Assembly (NCBI GenBank): GCA_913055915.1 | Contig: CAJXKL010000006.1 | Coordinates: 1 to 64,000 of the forward strand | Origin: an uncultured Candidatus Nemicrothrix sp. | GTDB lineage: Bacteria; Actinomycetota; Acidimicrobiia; Acidimicrobiales; MedAcidi-G1 | Reading direction: 5' to 3' | DNA length: 64,000 nt | In this document: in pieces, positions 54,423-63,666 of the stretch | Numbering within the stretch: the stretch's first letter is position 1 | Layout: every line of letters starts with the position of its first letter | Notes under the pieces: generated by a model | What the model was told of the DNA's origin: nothing | The model's input: only the letters and a program-made list of their open reading frames with translations | Database searches by the model: none | Program-made: the position numbers and the translations under genes

Positions 54423-56777
54423 ATGAAGGTCCTGCTCTCCTGGCTGCAGGAGTTCGCACCGGTAGACGGCGATCCCGCCGACATCAGCGACCAGCTCAGC
54501 GCCCTTGGCCTGGCCGTGGAGTCCATGTCGGTCGTGGGTGAGGGCCTCGACGGCATCGTGGTCGCCCGTGTGCTCGAACTTGCCCCACACCCCGACGCCG
54601 ACCGCATCCAGCTGGTCCAGGTCGACGCCGGCGACGGTGAGGCCCTCCAGATCTGCTGTGGTGCCTTCAACATGTCCGTGGGGGACCTAGTTCCCCTTGC
54701 CACGCTGGGAACCGTCATGCCCGACGGCATGGAGATAGTCCGGCGCAAGATGCGCGGCGAATGGTCCAACGGCATGTTGTGCTCACCGACCGAGATCGCC
54801 ATGGGAGACGACCACGACGGCATCCTCCTGCTCGACGACAGCCTTGACGTCGGCCGTCCGCTGGCTGATGCCATGGGTCTGCGGTCCGACGTGCTCTTCG
54901 ACCTCGAGGTCAACCCCAACCGACCCGACGCCATGTCGGTCGCGGGGGTTGCCCGTGACCTGGCGGCCTGCCAGGGGGTGCCGTTTGCCCTGCTGTCCCC
55001 GGACGTCGCGGAGTCGGGTGGCGATGCAACCGACCGATTGTCGGTTGAGATCTTGGATCCGGTCCTGTGCGGCCGCTTCGTGGCACGGGTGCTCGACGGC
55101 ATCACAATCGGGCCATCGCCCACCTGGATGGCAAACCGCCTCACCTCGCTCGGGATGAGGCCCATCAACAGTGTGGTGGACGTCTCCAACTACGTGATGC
55201 TGGAACTGGGCCAGCCCAGCCACACCTTCGACCTGGACCAGGTGGCCGGATCGGCGTTCCGGGTTCGCAGGGCAGCCCCCGGTGAGAAGCTTGTGACCCT
55301 CGATGGTGTCGAACGCACCCTCACGGAGGCCGACGGCGTGGTGGCCGACGCCGACGACACCGCCATCGGCATTGCAGGCGTGATGGGTGGGGCTTCCACC
55401 GAGATCCACGACGGCACCAGCTCGGTTGCCCTGGAGATGGCCTGGTGGGACCCCATGTCGATCGCTACGTCCGCTCGCAGGCTGGGCCTGCGCAGCGAGG
55501 CTTCCACCCGCTTCGAAAAGGGCGCCGATCCCGAGGTCATCGACCTGGCGATGCGCCGCTTCGCCGAACTCCTGGGCGAGACCGGTGCGTCCCTTGCCCC
55601 CGGGACGGTCGACGAGAGAGGACACACCCCGGCCCGCGAGTCAATCAGGGTGCGCACCGACCGGGTCAACCAGATCCTCGGCACGGACCTCAGCCGTGAC
55701 CGCATCGCCGAACTACTGGGTTCCATCGAGTTTGCGCCCGAACAGGTCGGCGACGACCTCGACGTGGTGATCCCCAGCTTCCGCCCCGACAGCGCCACCG
55801 AGATCGACGTCATCGAGGAGGTGGCCCGCATCCACGGCTACGGCTCCATCGAACGCACCACGCCCCGGTCAACCATCACGGGTTCCCTCACCCAGCGGCA
55901 GCTCGACAGGCGAACCGTACGTACAACCATGATCGGTATGGGCCTCGACGAGGTAATGCCCGTTCCATTCCTGGCGCCCGGCGACCTTGCACGGGCCGGC
56001 CTGCAGGTCGATGGCATCACGGTCACGAACCCGCTGGTGGCCGAGGAGTCCGTTATGCGGGCCTCCCTCCGACCCGGCATGTTGGCGACGCTTGCCTACA
56101 ACGCCTCACACCGGATGACCGGCCTCGGCATCTTCGAGGTGGGCCACGTCTACCGGCAGCCTGACCAGCCCCAGCCGCTGCCCGACGAGCGCGAGCACCT
56201 GGCTGTTGCGCTCGCCGGGAGCGACGCTGCCGACGCCGTTGGCGTCTGGTCCGCCCTGGCCGATGCCCTGGCTGCCCGTGACTACACGCTCGTGGCCGAC
56301 GACCCCGCCGGCCTGCACCCAACCCGGACCGCCCGCATAGAGATGGCCGGTGTCGTGGTCGGGGACGTGGGCGAGGTCGATCCGGGCGTGCTCGCTGCCT
56401 TCGACGTTCCCGAGCGGGTGGCATGGCTCGAGGTCGACCTCGAGACCCTCCTTGGCCTGCCACACGGTGACAGGCCCTATGCGTCTGTGAGCCGCTATCC
56501 GTCGTCCGACATCGACCTGGCATTCGAGGTCGACGACGACGTACCCGCAGCCGAGGTGGAACAGCGATTGCGAGGTGCTGCCGGCGAGCTGCTGGTGGAC
56601 CTTGCTCTCTTCGACGTGTTCCGGGGTGAACCTGTGGGGGAGGGCCGCCGCAGCCTGGCTTTCACGCTCAGGTTCCAGGCCGACGACCGCACCCTCACCG
56701 ATTCCGAGGTCTCCCGGGCCCGTGAGGCCTGCATAGGCGCTGTCGAGGGGAACCTTCCGGCGAGCCTTCGGGCCTGA
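54423..56777 (+). CDS. pheT: Phenylalanine--tRNA ligase beta subunit
   Basis: 784 aa, full length. N-terminal EMAP-like tRNA-binding domain ('GIVVARVLELAPHPDADRIQLVQVDAGDG'), B3/B4 editing domain ('TSLGMRPINSVVDVSNYVMLELGQPSHTFDLD' region), B5 domain, the inactive class II core ('RPGMLATLAYNASHRMTGLGIFEVGHVYR' region) and the C-terminal ferredoxin-like anticodon-binding domain ('VSRYPSSDIDLAFEVDDDVPA'). No frameshift is seen. Confidence 0.96.
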   Translation: MKVLLSWLQEFAPVDGDPADISDQLSALGLAVESMSVVGEGLDGIVVARVLELAPHPDADRIQLVQVDAGDGEALQICCGAFNMSVGDLVPLATLGTVMPDGMEIVRRKMRGEWSNGMLCSPTEIAMGDDHDGILLLDDSLDVGRPLADAMGLRSDVLFDLEVNPNRPDAMSVAGVARDLAACQGVPFALLSPDVAESGGDATDRLSVEILDPVLCGRFVARVLDGITIGPSPTWMANRLTSLGMRPINSVVDVSNYVMLELGQPSHTFDLDQVAGSAFRVRRAAPGEKLVTLDGVERTLTEADGVVADADDTAIGIAGVMGGASTEIHDGTSSVALEMAWWDPMSIATSARRLGLRSEASTRFEKGADPEVIDLAMRRFAELLGETGASLAPGTVDERGHTPARESIRVRTDRVNQILGTDLSRDRIAELLGSIEFAPEQVGDDLDVVIPSFRPDSATEIDVIEEVARIHGYGSIERTTPRSTITGSLTQRQLDRRTVRTTMIGMGLDEVMPVPFLAPGDLARAGLQVDGITVTNPLVAEESVMRASLRPGMLATLAYNASHRMTGLGIFEVGHVYRQPDQPQPLPDEREHLAVALAGSDAADAVGVWSALADALAARDYTLVADDPAGLHPTRTARIEMAGVVVGDVGEVDPGVLAAFDVPERVAWLEVDLETLLGLPHGDRPYASVSRYPSSDIDLAFEVDDDVPAAEVEQRLRGAAGELLVDLALFDVFRGEPVGEGRRSLAFTLRFQADDRTLTDSEVSRAREACIGAVEGNLPASLRA

Positions 56778-56809
56778 GCCCCGCGTACGCCGACAGCGGC
56801 GGCGAAGGG

Positions 56810-56815
56810 TAGGTT
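56810..56815 (+). promoter_or_regulatory. -10-like hexamer of the quinone oxidoreductase gene (leaderless pattern)
   Basis: TAGGTT ends 8 nt before the ATG at 56824. Confidence 0.5.
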
Positions 56816-56823
56816 CTGCGGCC

Positions 56824-57798
56824 ATGCGTACATGGCGAATTCACGAACTTGGCGAACCCATCGACAACCTGCTGCTCGAGGACGTGCAGCGGCCCGAGCC
56901 CGGGCCGGGTGAGGTACTCCTGGACGTGAGCGCGGTGGGCCTGGCGTTTCCCGATGTGCTGCAGTGCCGCGGTCAGTACCAGTTCAAGCCACCCCTGCCG
57001 TTCACCCCGGGAGGTGAGACTGCCGGGACCGTGTCAGCAGTTGGTGAGGGCGTTACCGGATTTGAGCCTGGCCAGTTGGTCGTGGGAATGGGGGGTGGCC
57101 TTGCTGAGCAGGTTGCCATCTCGACGGACCGGTTGTTCTTCATTCCGGCCTCGTTGCAGGCTGCCAAGGCTGCGGCCATTCCGCTCAACTACTGCACCAC
57201 CTGGTATGCCCTGCATCACCGGGCACGGCTGGCTGCGGGCGAGACCCTCCTGGTGACCGGTGCTGCCGGCGGGACCGGCTCGGCGGCGATCCAGCTGGGC
57301 CTGGCTACCGGGGCCACGGTCATAGCCGTCGCCGGTGGCCCGGAGAAGGCTGCTGCGTGTGCCGGGTTGGGGGCGCACTTCGTGATCGACCACCGCGAGG
57401 TCGAGGACCTGGTCGAGAGGGTCCGTGAGTTGACCGACGGTCAGGGTGTCGACGTCGCCTACGACCCGGTGGGTGGTGAGATGTTCCAGCAGGTGCGTCG
57501 GTGCATGGGATGGAACGGAAGGCTGCTGGTGATCGGGTTCGTGGGTGGCATTCCAGACCTCACCATGAACCACGTGCTCCTGAAGAACTACTCGGTTGTG
57601 GGTGTGCACTGGGGTGCATCTGTCGGGCGTGACCCGTCGTCAGTCGGCCACCAGATGGCTTCTCTCATGGCCCTGGCCGAGGAGGGCCTCGTCGATCCGC
57701 TGCTGCACCCCGTCTATGCCTTCGACGACGGCTCGAGGGCGCTCCAGGACATCGCCGACCGCCAGGTGACCGGCAAGGTCGTGGTGACAACCGCCTGA
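56824..57798 (+). CDS. Zinc-free medium-chain reductase, NADPH:quinone oxidoreductase-like
   Basis: A 324-aa MDR-superfamily enzyme. It has the GroES-like N-terminal domain ('PEPGPGEVLLDVSAVGLAFPDVLQCRGQY', 'FTPGGETAGTVSAVGEGV') but none of the structural or catalytic zinc cysteines of alcohol dehydrogenases, and the nucleotide-binding 'LLVTGAAGGTGSAAIQLGLATGATVIAVAGG'. This is typical of quinone oxidoreductases and related enoyl or acryloyl reductases. The substrate cannot be told; the adjacent pheST and arg genes give no clue. Confidence 0.87.
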   Translation: MRTWRIHELGEPIDNLLLEDVQRPEPGPGEVLLDVSAVGLAFPDVLQCRGQYQFKPPLPFTPGGETAGTVSAVGEGVTGFEPGQLVVGMGGGLAEQVAISTDRLFFIPASLQAAKAAAIPLNYCTTWYALHHRARLAAGETLLVTGAAGGTGSAAIQLGLATGATVIAVAGGPEKAAACAGLGAHFVIDHREVEDLVERVRELTDGQGVDVAYDPVGGEMFQQVRRCMGWNGRLLVIGFVGGIPDLTMNHVLLKNYSVVGVHWGASVGRDPSSVGHQMASLMALAEEGLVDPLLHPVYAFDDGSRALQDIADRQVTGKVVVTTA

Positions 57799-57818
57799 AA
57801 CAGGGCCCAACCAGCAGG

Positions 57819-57847
57819 TTGCATGACCATACATAAAACTGTATGAT
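57819..57847 (+). promoter_or_regulatory. argC promoter with consensus-like -35 and -10
   Basis: TTGCAT (57819-57824) and TATGAT (57842-57847) are separated by exactly 17 nt, the best sigma-70-type promoter I see in the window. The -10 ends 6 nt before the argC ATG, so the arg mRNA is probably leaderless. Confidence 0.65.
57828..57845 (+). promoter_or_regulatory. Probable ArgR operator (ARG box) in the argC promoter
   Basis: A perfect palindrome, CATACA-TAAAAC-TGTATG, 18 nt long with an AT-rich centre like known ARG boxes, fills the spacer and part of the -10. A weaker half-symmetric TGCAT...ATACA lies immediately upstream. argR is the sixth gene of the same operon, so repression by arginine is likely. 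Confidence 0.6.
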
Positions 57848-57853
57848 CCTCTG

Positions 57854-58933
57854 ATGGCCAACATAGGGATACTGGGCGCCTCGGGCTTCAGCGGCGCCGA
57901 ACTGTTGCGGATCTGTGCCGCCCACCCCACCTTTGACGTGGTCGTGGCTACCGGAGACACCCAGGCCGGCACCGCCGTCGCCGACCTCTACCCCAACCTT
58001 GCCGCCCAGTACCCCGACCTCGCCTACGCACATGCCGACCCTGCCGCCTTCGCCGGCTGCGACGTGGTGTTCCTGTGCCTGCCCCATGGTGCATCCCAGG
58101 CGCTCGTGCCGGAACTGCTTGGACATGTGGGTCACGTGGTCGACCTCGGAGCCGACTTTCGACTGACCAACGCCGGCCTCTACCCGACCTGGTACGGCGA
58201 GCCCCACGCTGCACCTGAACTGCTGGCTGAGGCCGTATATGGCCTCCCCGAACTGTTCCGCGCAGGACTACCCGGCGCCGGGCTCGTAGCCGTGCCGGGG
58301 TGCTATCCGACAGCCGCAGCCCTGGCCCTCGCACCGTTCCTGCGGGCCGGGGTCATCGAACCCGGCGGCATCGTGGTCGACGCCGCCAGCGGGGTATCCG
58401 GCGCCGGCAGAGGACCAAAGCCGGGTACAACCTTTTGTGCCGTCGACGAGGACTTCAGCGCCTACGGCCTCACCGGTGGCACGACCGACGCCCCGACCGG
58501 CCACCGGCACACACCCGAGATTGAACAGGCCATCTCCACCGCCGCCGACGGATCCGCTTTCGAGGCGACAACAGGCGTCTCGGTGCTGTTCACACCGCAC
58601 CTGGCCCCCATGAACAGGGGCATCTTGGCCACCTGTTACGCAGAGCCCATCACCGACATGGACTCCGCCGCCGCCCTGTCCGTGCTGGCCGACGCCTACG
58701 CAGGCGAACCGTTCATCGTTGTATCCGAGAGGTCGCCCTCCACCAAGGCCACGGCGGGTTCAAACACGGCCCACCTGACAGCCCGGGTCGACCCCAGAAC
58801 CGGCCTGCTCGTCGTTATCAGCGCCATAGACAACCTGGTCAAGGGTGCATCCGGCCAGGCGGTCCAGTGCGCCAACATCGCATCCGGCATCGACGAGACG
58901 ACCGGCCTCCCGACGGTGGGGATGTACCCGTGA
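57854..58933 (+). CDS. argC: N-acetyl-gamma-glutamyl-phosphate reductase
   Basis: Third step of arginine synthesis. The 359-aa protein has the NADP-binding 'IGILGASGFSGAELLRI', the catalytic Cys150 in 'VAVPGCYPTAAAL', 'FTPHLAPMNRGILATCYA' and 'SAIDNLVKGASGQAVQCAN'. The first gene of a seven-gene arg cluster; its stop overlaps argJ (GTGA). Confidence 0.96.
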   Translation: MANIGILGASGFSGAELLRICAAHPTFDVVVATGDTQAGTAVADLYPNLAAQYPDLAYAHADPAAFAGCDVVFLCLPHGASQALVPELLGHVGHVVDLGADFRLTNAGLYPTWYGEPHAAPELLAEAVYGLPELFRAGLPGAGLVAVPGCYPTAAALALAPFLRAGVIEPGGIVVDAASGVSGAGRGPKPGTTFCAVDEDFSAYGLTGGTTDAPTGHRHTPEIEQAISTAADGSAFEATTGVSVLFTPHLAPMNRGILATCYAEPITDMDSAAALSVLADAYAGEPFIVVSERSPSTKATAGSNTAHLTARVDPRTGLLVVISAIDNLVKGASGQAVQCANIASGIDETTGLPTVGMYP

Positions 58934-60102
58934 CCGTCACGTCAGTCCCCGGGTTCGTGGCCGCCGGCACGGCATGTGGCGTGAAGCCCTCGGGCGCCGC
59001 CGACCTCGCCCTGGTCGCCACCGCAGACGGATCAGCCGTCACGGCAGCCGGCGTGTTCACCTCGAACAAGATGACAGCGGCACCCGTTCTGGTCTGCCGG
59101 GAGCACCTGGCCGCAACCGGCGGACGGGCAGCCGCAGTTGTGCTCAACAGCGGCAACGCCAACGCCGCCACCGGGGCACAGGGAATGGACGACGCCTCCG
59201 AGATGTGCGCCCTGACAGCCGCCGAGCTGGGCTGCGCGACCGACGAGGTGCTCGTCTGCTCCACCGGCTGGATCGGCTACCCGCTCCCCATGGACGTGAT
59301 CACGCTCGGAATACCTGTCGTGGCCGCCACGCTCGACCCCGACGGGGGCCAGGCTGCGGCAACGGCCATCATGACCACCGACACCGTGCCCCGGACCACC
59401 CTCGTCGAGGCCGGCGGCTTCACCGTCGGAGGCATCGCCAAGGGAGCAGCCATGCTCGAACCCAACATGGCGACCATGCTGGCGGTGCTCACAACAGACG
59501 CGGAGGTCGACGCAGGCACAGCCACCACCCTCCTCCGGGCTGCGGTCGCCACCTCGTTCAACTGCCTGACCGTGGACGGTGCCGAATCGACCAACGACAC
59601 CGTTCTGCTGCTGGCCAACGGCTCGGCCGGGCCGACCGACCCGACCGCCCTGGGTGCCGCCCTCGCCGAGGCCTGTGGAGACCTGGCCGTACAGATGGCC
59701 GATGACGCAGAGGGCGCCACCAAGACCGTGTTCCTGACTGTGAACGGTGCCGCCACGGATGCCGAGGCCGTCAAGGCGGCCCGGGACACAGCCAACTGCC
59801 AACTGGTCAAGTGCTCCTGGTACGGCGAGGACCCCTACTGGGGGCGGATCGCCTCGGAGATGGGAGCCGCCGGAATCGCCTTTGATCCGGCCACCCTCAC
59901 CATCTCCTATGGCGGCACCCTGGTCTACGAACTGGGAGAACCCGTGGAACCCACCGACGGGCAGGCAGTGGCCCTTGCACAGCACATGGCCGGCCGGCAA
60001 CTGGACCTGGTGGTTGACCTCGGTCAGGGCCACGGCAGCGCCCGGGTGGTCACCACCGACCTCAGCCATGCCTACATCGACGAGAACATGCGGACCTCCT
60101 GA
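58930..60102 (+). CDS. argJ: Glutamate N-acetyltransferase ArgJ
   Basis: Recycles the acetyl group from N-acetylornithine to glutamate (and may also use acetyl-CoA). The 390-aa precursor is cleaved autocatalytically before Thr182 in 'LEPNMATMLAVLTTDA'. Other motifs: 'NSGNANAATGAQGMDDA', 'CSTGWIGYPLPMD' (Trp where most have Val), and 'GEDPYWGRIASEMG'. The presence of ArgJ means an argE deacetylase is not required. GTG start overlaps the argC stop. Confidence 0.95.
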   Translation: MTVTSVPGFVAAGTACGVKPSGAADLALVATADGSAVTAAGVFTSNKMTAAPVLVCREHLAATGGRAAAVVLNSGNANAATGAQGMDDASEMCALTAAELGCATDEVLVCSTGWIGYPLPMDVITLGIPVVAATLDPDGGQAAATAIMTTDTVPRTTLVEAGGFTVGGIAKGAAMLEPNMATMLAVLTTDAEVDAGTATTLLRAAVATSFNCLTVDGAESTNDTVLLLANGSAGPTDPTALGAALAEACGDLAVQMADDAEGATKTVFLTVNGAATDAEAVKAARDTANCQLVKCSWYGEDPYWGRIASEMGAAGIAFDPATLTISYGGTLVYELGEPVEPTDGQAVALAQHMAGRQLDLVVDLGQGHGSARVVTTDLSHAYIDENMRTS

Positions 60103-60125
60103 CCGCCTAGACGAGAGACCGGACC

Positions 60126-61019
60126 ATGAACGAAGACGACACCCCCGAGGCATTCTCGCCGGACCGCCGTGCAGCGGTCCTCGTGGAGACGCTGCCCTAC
60201 ATCCAACGGTTCCGGGGGTCGGTGGTCGTGGTCAAGTTCGGTGGAAACGCCATGGTCGATGCCGACCTGGCCGCCCGGTTCGCCGAGGACATAGTGCTCA
60301 TGCACTCGGTCGGGATACGGCCCGTGGTGGTACACGGCGGCGGCCCCCAGATCGGCGACATGCTCGAGAAGCTGGGCCTCGAATCGGAGTTCAGGGACGG
60401 CCTGCGGGTGACCGATGCCGACACCCTCGACGTGGCCCGGATGGTGCTCGTCGGCAAGGTGAACCGGGAGATCGTGTCGGCAGTCAACGTCCACGGAGTC
60501 CTCGCAGTGGGACTCTCGGGCGAGGACGCATCGCTCATCGAGGCATCTGAGCGGAACCCCGACCTGGGGTTCGTCGGCGACGTGGCAGCGGTGAACCCGG
60601 TGATCCTGGAGCGGGTCATGGCCGAGGACCTGATCCCCGTCGTGGCGACCATCGGCGTCGACACAGCAGGTCAGGCCTACAACATCAACTCCGACACTGT
60701 GGCTGCAGCCCTCGCAGGTGCCCTCGGCGCCGAGCGGGTCATGTACCTCACCGACGTCGACGGCCTGCGGTCAGACACAGATGATCCCGGCAGCCGGGTT
60801 TCACGGCTCGACGTCGACGCCCTCGAGTCCCTCATCGCTGACGGAACGGTCAGCGGCGGAATGATCCCCAAGGCCCAGGCCTGCGTGGATGCGGTCAGGG
60901 CCGGTGTCGGCTCCGCGCACATGGTCGACGGCCGGGTTCCACACGTGCTGTTGCTGGAACTGTTCACCGACATGGGCATAGGCACCATGGTGCTGCCGGC
61001 CGGGGAGAGCCTGTCGTGA
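60126..61019 (+). CDS. argB: Acetylglutamate kinase
   Basis: Phosphorylates N-acetylglutamate; usually the arginine-sensitive step in organisms with ArgJ. The 297-aa protein has 'VVVKFGGNAMVD', 'PVVVHGGGPQIGDML', 'VGLSGEDASLIEA', 'NINSDTVAAALAGALGAERVMYLTDVDGL' region and the extended N-terminal helix ('DRRAAVLVETLPYIQRF') that is typical of arginine-inhibited hexameric enzymes. GTGA overlap with argD. Confidence 0.95.
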   Translation: MNEDDTPEAFSPDRRAAVLVETLPYIQRFRGSVVVVKFGGNAMVDADLAARFAEDIVLMHSVGIRPVVVHGGGPQIGDMLEKLGLESEFRDGLRVTDADTLDVARMVLVGKVNREIVSAVNVHGVLAVGLSGEDASLIEASERNPDLGFVGDVAAVNPVILERVMAEDLIPVVATIGVDTAGQAYNINSDTVAAALAGALGAERVMYLTDVDGLRSDTDDPGSRVSRLDVDALESLIADGTVSGGMIPKAQACVDAVRAGVGSAHMVDGRVPHVLLLELFTDMGIGTMVLPAGESLS

Positions 61020-62263
61020 ACGCGCACGCCGAGGCCATGGGAGCCGACACATCTGAGCACTGCCCGATCATGCCCAACTACGGACGGCCGGTGGTCACCT
61101 TCGCCAGGGGCTCGGGCACCGAACTGTTCGACTCCGAAGGCGGGCGGTACCTGGACTTCCTGGGTGGCCTGGCTGTCACCAGCCTCGGCCACTGCCACCC
61201 CAGGGTTGCGGCTGCCCTGGCTGAGCAGGCCTCGACGCTCCTGCACGTCTCCAACCTGTTCGCCACCGTGCCCCAGATCGAGGTCGCAAGGCGGTTGGAC
61301 GCCCTCATCCGGTCGGGTACAGGCGAGGAGGAGCCCGGACAGGTGCTGTTCCAGAACTCCGGAGCCGAGGCCAACGAGGCCGCCATCAAACTGGCACGGA
61401 AGTACCAGGGGCGGGGCCGGCACGGCGTGCTGTCCGCGTTTCGGTCCTTCCACGGCCGGACCCTTGCGACCCTGGCGGCAACCGGCCAGCCTGAGAAGCA
61501 CGAGCCGTTCCAGCCGCTGCCGGAGGGCTTCAGGCACGCCGCCTGGAACGACCTGGCCGCATTCGAGGCTGCCATCGACCCGACCATCGGCACCATCCTG
61601 CTCGAACCCCTGCAGGGGGAGAGCGGCGTCAACCCGGCCGACACCGAGTTCTTCGCCGGCATCCGGAAACTCTGTGACGAGCGGGGGATCCTGCTCATCA
61701 TCGACGAGGTCCAGACCGGTCTGGCAAGGACCGGAAAGTGGTTCGGCTTCCACCACCACGGCATCCGGGCCGACATCGTGACCATGGCCAAGGCACTCGG
61801 CAACGGCGTACCGATCGGAGCAGTTTGGGCACCGACCGGTATCGCATCTGCGTTCAAGCCCGGAGACCACGGCTCCACCTTCGGCGGGCAGCCCCTGGCT
61901 GCTGCGGCCGCCTGCGAGGTACTGCGGGTCATGGAGGAGATCGACGCACCCGCCCTGGCAGTCGAAAAGGGTGCCGAGTTGACAGAACTGCTGGGCTCTC
62001 TACCCGGCGTGACCGAGGTGCGGGGCCTCGGGTTGCTGCTGGCTGCTGAACTGAACGAGACGACCCTTGCCGACCGGACCGCCGGCGAGGTGGCCCTTGC
62101 CTGCCTGCACGCCGGCCTCGTGGTGAACGGCGTCACCACCACCTCTCTGCGGTTCGCTCCGCCGCTCACGGTGACGAGCGCAGAGCTGGCTGAGGGAGTG
62201 GGAATTCTGGCAGGGATACTCGACGCCCCGCCGACGACAGAGGAAGCGGAGGTAGGCCGGTGA
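61016..62263 (+). CDS. argD: Acetylornithine aminotransferase
   Basis: PLP enzyme of class III making N-acetylornithine. The 415-aa protein has '[25 protein letters not shown]', '[19 protein letters not shown]', '[25 protein letters not shown]', the PLP lysine in '[18 protein letters not shown]' and '[18 protein letters not shown]'. It may also serve in lysine synthesis. GTG starts and stops overlap argB and argF. Confidence 0.95.
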   Translation: MNAHAEAMGADTSEHCPIMPNYGRPVVTFARGSGTELFDSEGGRYLDFLGGLAVTSLGHCHPRVAAALAEQASTLLHVSNLFATVPQIEVARRLDALIRSGTGEEEPGQVLFQNSGAEANEAAIKLARKYQGRGRHGVLSAFRSFHGRTLATLAATGQPEKHEPFQPLPEGFRHAAWNDLAAFEAAIDPTIGTILLEPLQGESGVNPADTEFFAGIRKLCDERGILLIIDEVQTGLARTGKWFGFHHHGIRADIVTMAKALGNGVPIGAVWAPTGIASAFKPGDHGSTFGGQPLAAAAACEVLRVMEEIDAPALAVEKGAELTELLGSLPGVTEVRGLGLLLAAELNETTLADRTAGEVALACLHAGLVVNGVTTTSLRFAPPLTVTSAELAEGVGILAGILDAPPTTEEAEVGR

Positions 62264-63165
62264 GACACCTTCTGGAGATAGACGACCTGAGCGTCGCCGA
62301 GCTGGGCCGGGTTCTCGACCTGGCTGCGGACCCATCGCCCCCACAGGTGCTCAACGGCCTCGGCATGGCCCTGCTCTTTGAGAAGCCGTCGGCGCGGACC
62401 CGTAACTCAATGGAGATGGCCGTCGTGCAGCTTGGTGGCCACCCCATGTACATACAGGCTGTCGAGGTTGGCCTCGGTGTGAGGGAGTCCATCGAGGACG
62501 TGACCCGCACGCTCTCGTGCTTCCATGCCTGCCTGGGTGCCAGGGTGTTCGACCATGCAACCGTCGAGGCCATGGCCGCCGTCGGAGCGGTACCCGTTGT
62601 GAACATGCTGTCTGACGGGGCCCACCCCCTCCAGGCCCTGGCCGACGTGCTCACGATGCAGCAGGAACTGGGCGACCTGGCCGGCCGGGTCGTCACCTAC
62701 GTGGGCGACGGAAACAACGTGTTCCGGTCGCTGGCCCTGGCCGCCGGAATGCTCGGCATGGAGGTCCGGTTCACCGGCCCCCCCGGCTACAGGCTGGGTG
62801 ATATCGACCGGGACCGGCTCGCAGCGGCCGGCATCGACTTCGAGGAGTTCGACCGGCCCGAAGAGGCCGTAGCTGGAGCCGACGCCGTCTACTCGGACGT
62901 CTGGGTCTCAATGGGCAAGGAGGACGAAAGGGAACAGCGGTTGGCCGACTTCGAGGGTTTCCAGGTCGACGGTGCCCTGATGGGTGCCGCCGGCGACCAG
63001 GCCCTGTTCCTGCACTGCCTTCCGGCCCACAGGGGCGAGGAGGTCACCGACGGCGTGGTCGACGGCCCCTCCAGTCGGGTCTGGCCCCAAGCCACCAACC
63101 GGATGCACGCAGCCAGAGGCCTGCTGGCGTGGCTCCTGGGCGAGGCACGGGAGACAGGTCAATGA
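62260..63165 (+). CDS. argF: Ornithine carbamoyltransferase
   Basis: Joins ornithine and carbamoyl phosphate to citrulline. The 301-aa protein has the carbamoyl-phosphate motif as '[13 protein letters not shown]' (Ala where most have Thr or Leu), '[16 protein letters not shown]', '[14 protein letters not shown]' and '[16 protein letters not shown]', the last typical of true ornithine transcarbamylases. Overlaps argD (GTGA) and argR (ATGA). Carbamoyl phosphate comes from the carAB of the pyr operon. Confidence 0.94.
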   Translation: MRHLLEIDDLSVAELGRVLDLAADPSPPQVLNGLGMALLFEKPSARTRNSMEMAVVQLGGHPMYIQAVEVGLGVRESIEDVTRTLSCFHACLGARVFDHATVEAMAAVGAVPVVNMLSDGAHPLQALADVLTMQQELGDLAGRVVTYVGDGNNVFRSLALAAGMLGMEVRFTGPPGYRLGDIDRDRLAAAGIDFEEFDRPEEAVAGADAVYSDVWVSMGKEDEREQRLADFEGFQVDGALMGAAGDQALFLHCLPAHRGEEVTDGVVDGPSSRVWPQATNRMHAARGLLAWLLGEARETGQ

Positions 63166-63623
63166 GCAAGATCCAGAGGCAGCACCGGCTGTCACTGCTT
63201 CTCGAGGAGCACCCTGTAACCAGTCAGCCCCAACTGGTGGAACTGCTGGCAGCCGAGGGCTTCACCGCCACCCAGGCAACCGTTTCGCGCGACCTCGAGG
63301 ACCTCGGGGCCGTGAAGGTACGGGTGCCCGGAGGCGAGAGCGTCTACGCCATACCCGAACTGCCCTCTGACCGGATGGCCCCTGAGAGCCAACTCAAGAG
63401 GGTCATGGGGGAGTGGGTTGTCGACGTCGCGTCCTCGGCGAACCTGGTGGTGCTACGGACTCCACCCGGGTCGGCCCACGTGGTCGCTTCGGCGCTCGAC
63501 AGAACCGGCCTGCCCGATGTTGCGGGCACCGTGGGCGGCGACGACACGATCCTCGTAGTTGCCGTCGAGGGCACATCCGGAGCCGACCTCGCCGGTAATC
63601 TGCGGGCACTTGCCGGGCTCTGA
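63162..63623 (+). CDS. argR: Arginine repressor ArgR
   Basis: Arginine-dependent hexameric repressor. The 153-aa protein has the winged-helix DNA-binding domain ('[37 protein letters not shown]' region, residues ~19-57) and the C-terminal oligomerisation and arginine-binding domain with '[15 protein letters not shown]'. The likely target is the palindrome in the argC promoter. ATGA overlap with argF. Confidence 0.95.
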   Translation: MSKIQRQHRLSLLLEEHPVTSQPQLVELLAAEGFTATQATVSRDLEDLGAVKVRVPGGESVYAIPELPSDRMAPESQLKRVMGEWVVDVASSANLVVLRTPPGSAHVVASALDRTGLPDVAGTVGGDDTILVVAVEGTSGADLAGNLRALAGL

Positions 63624-63666
63624 TGGAATCGGCATCAAACGACATCGAAACTGAACGGAGCATGTG

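Noticed and set aside
59032-62268. Long minus-strand open frames (373 aa and 396 aa) over argJ and argD
   Set aside because: They are antisense shadows of conserved arg genes in very GC-rich DNA, with no recognisable motif. The same holds for minus-strand frames over secD (8662-9648), carB (34486-35487) and metK (40412-41254).
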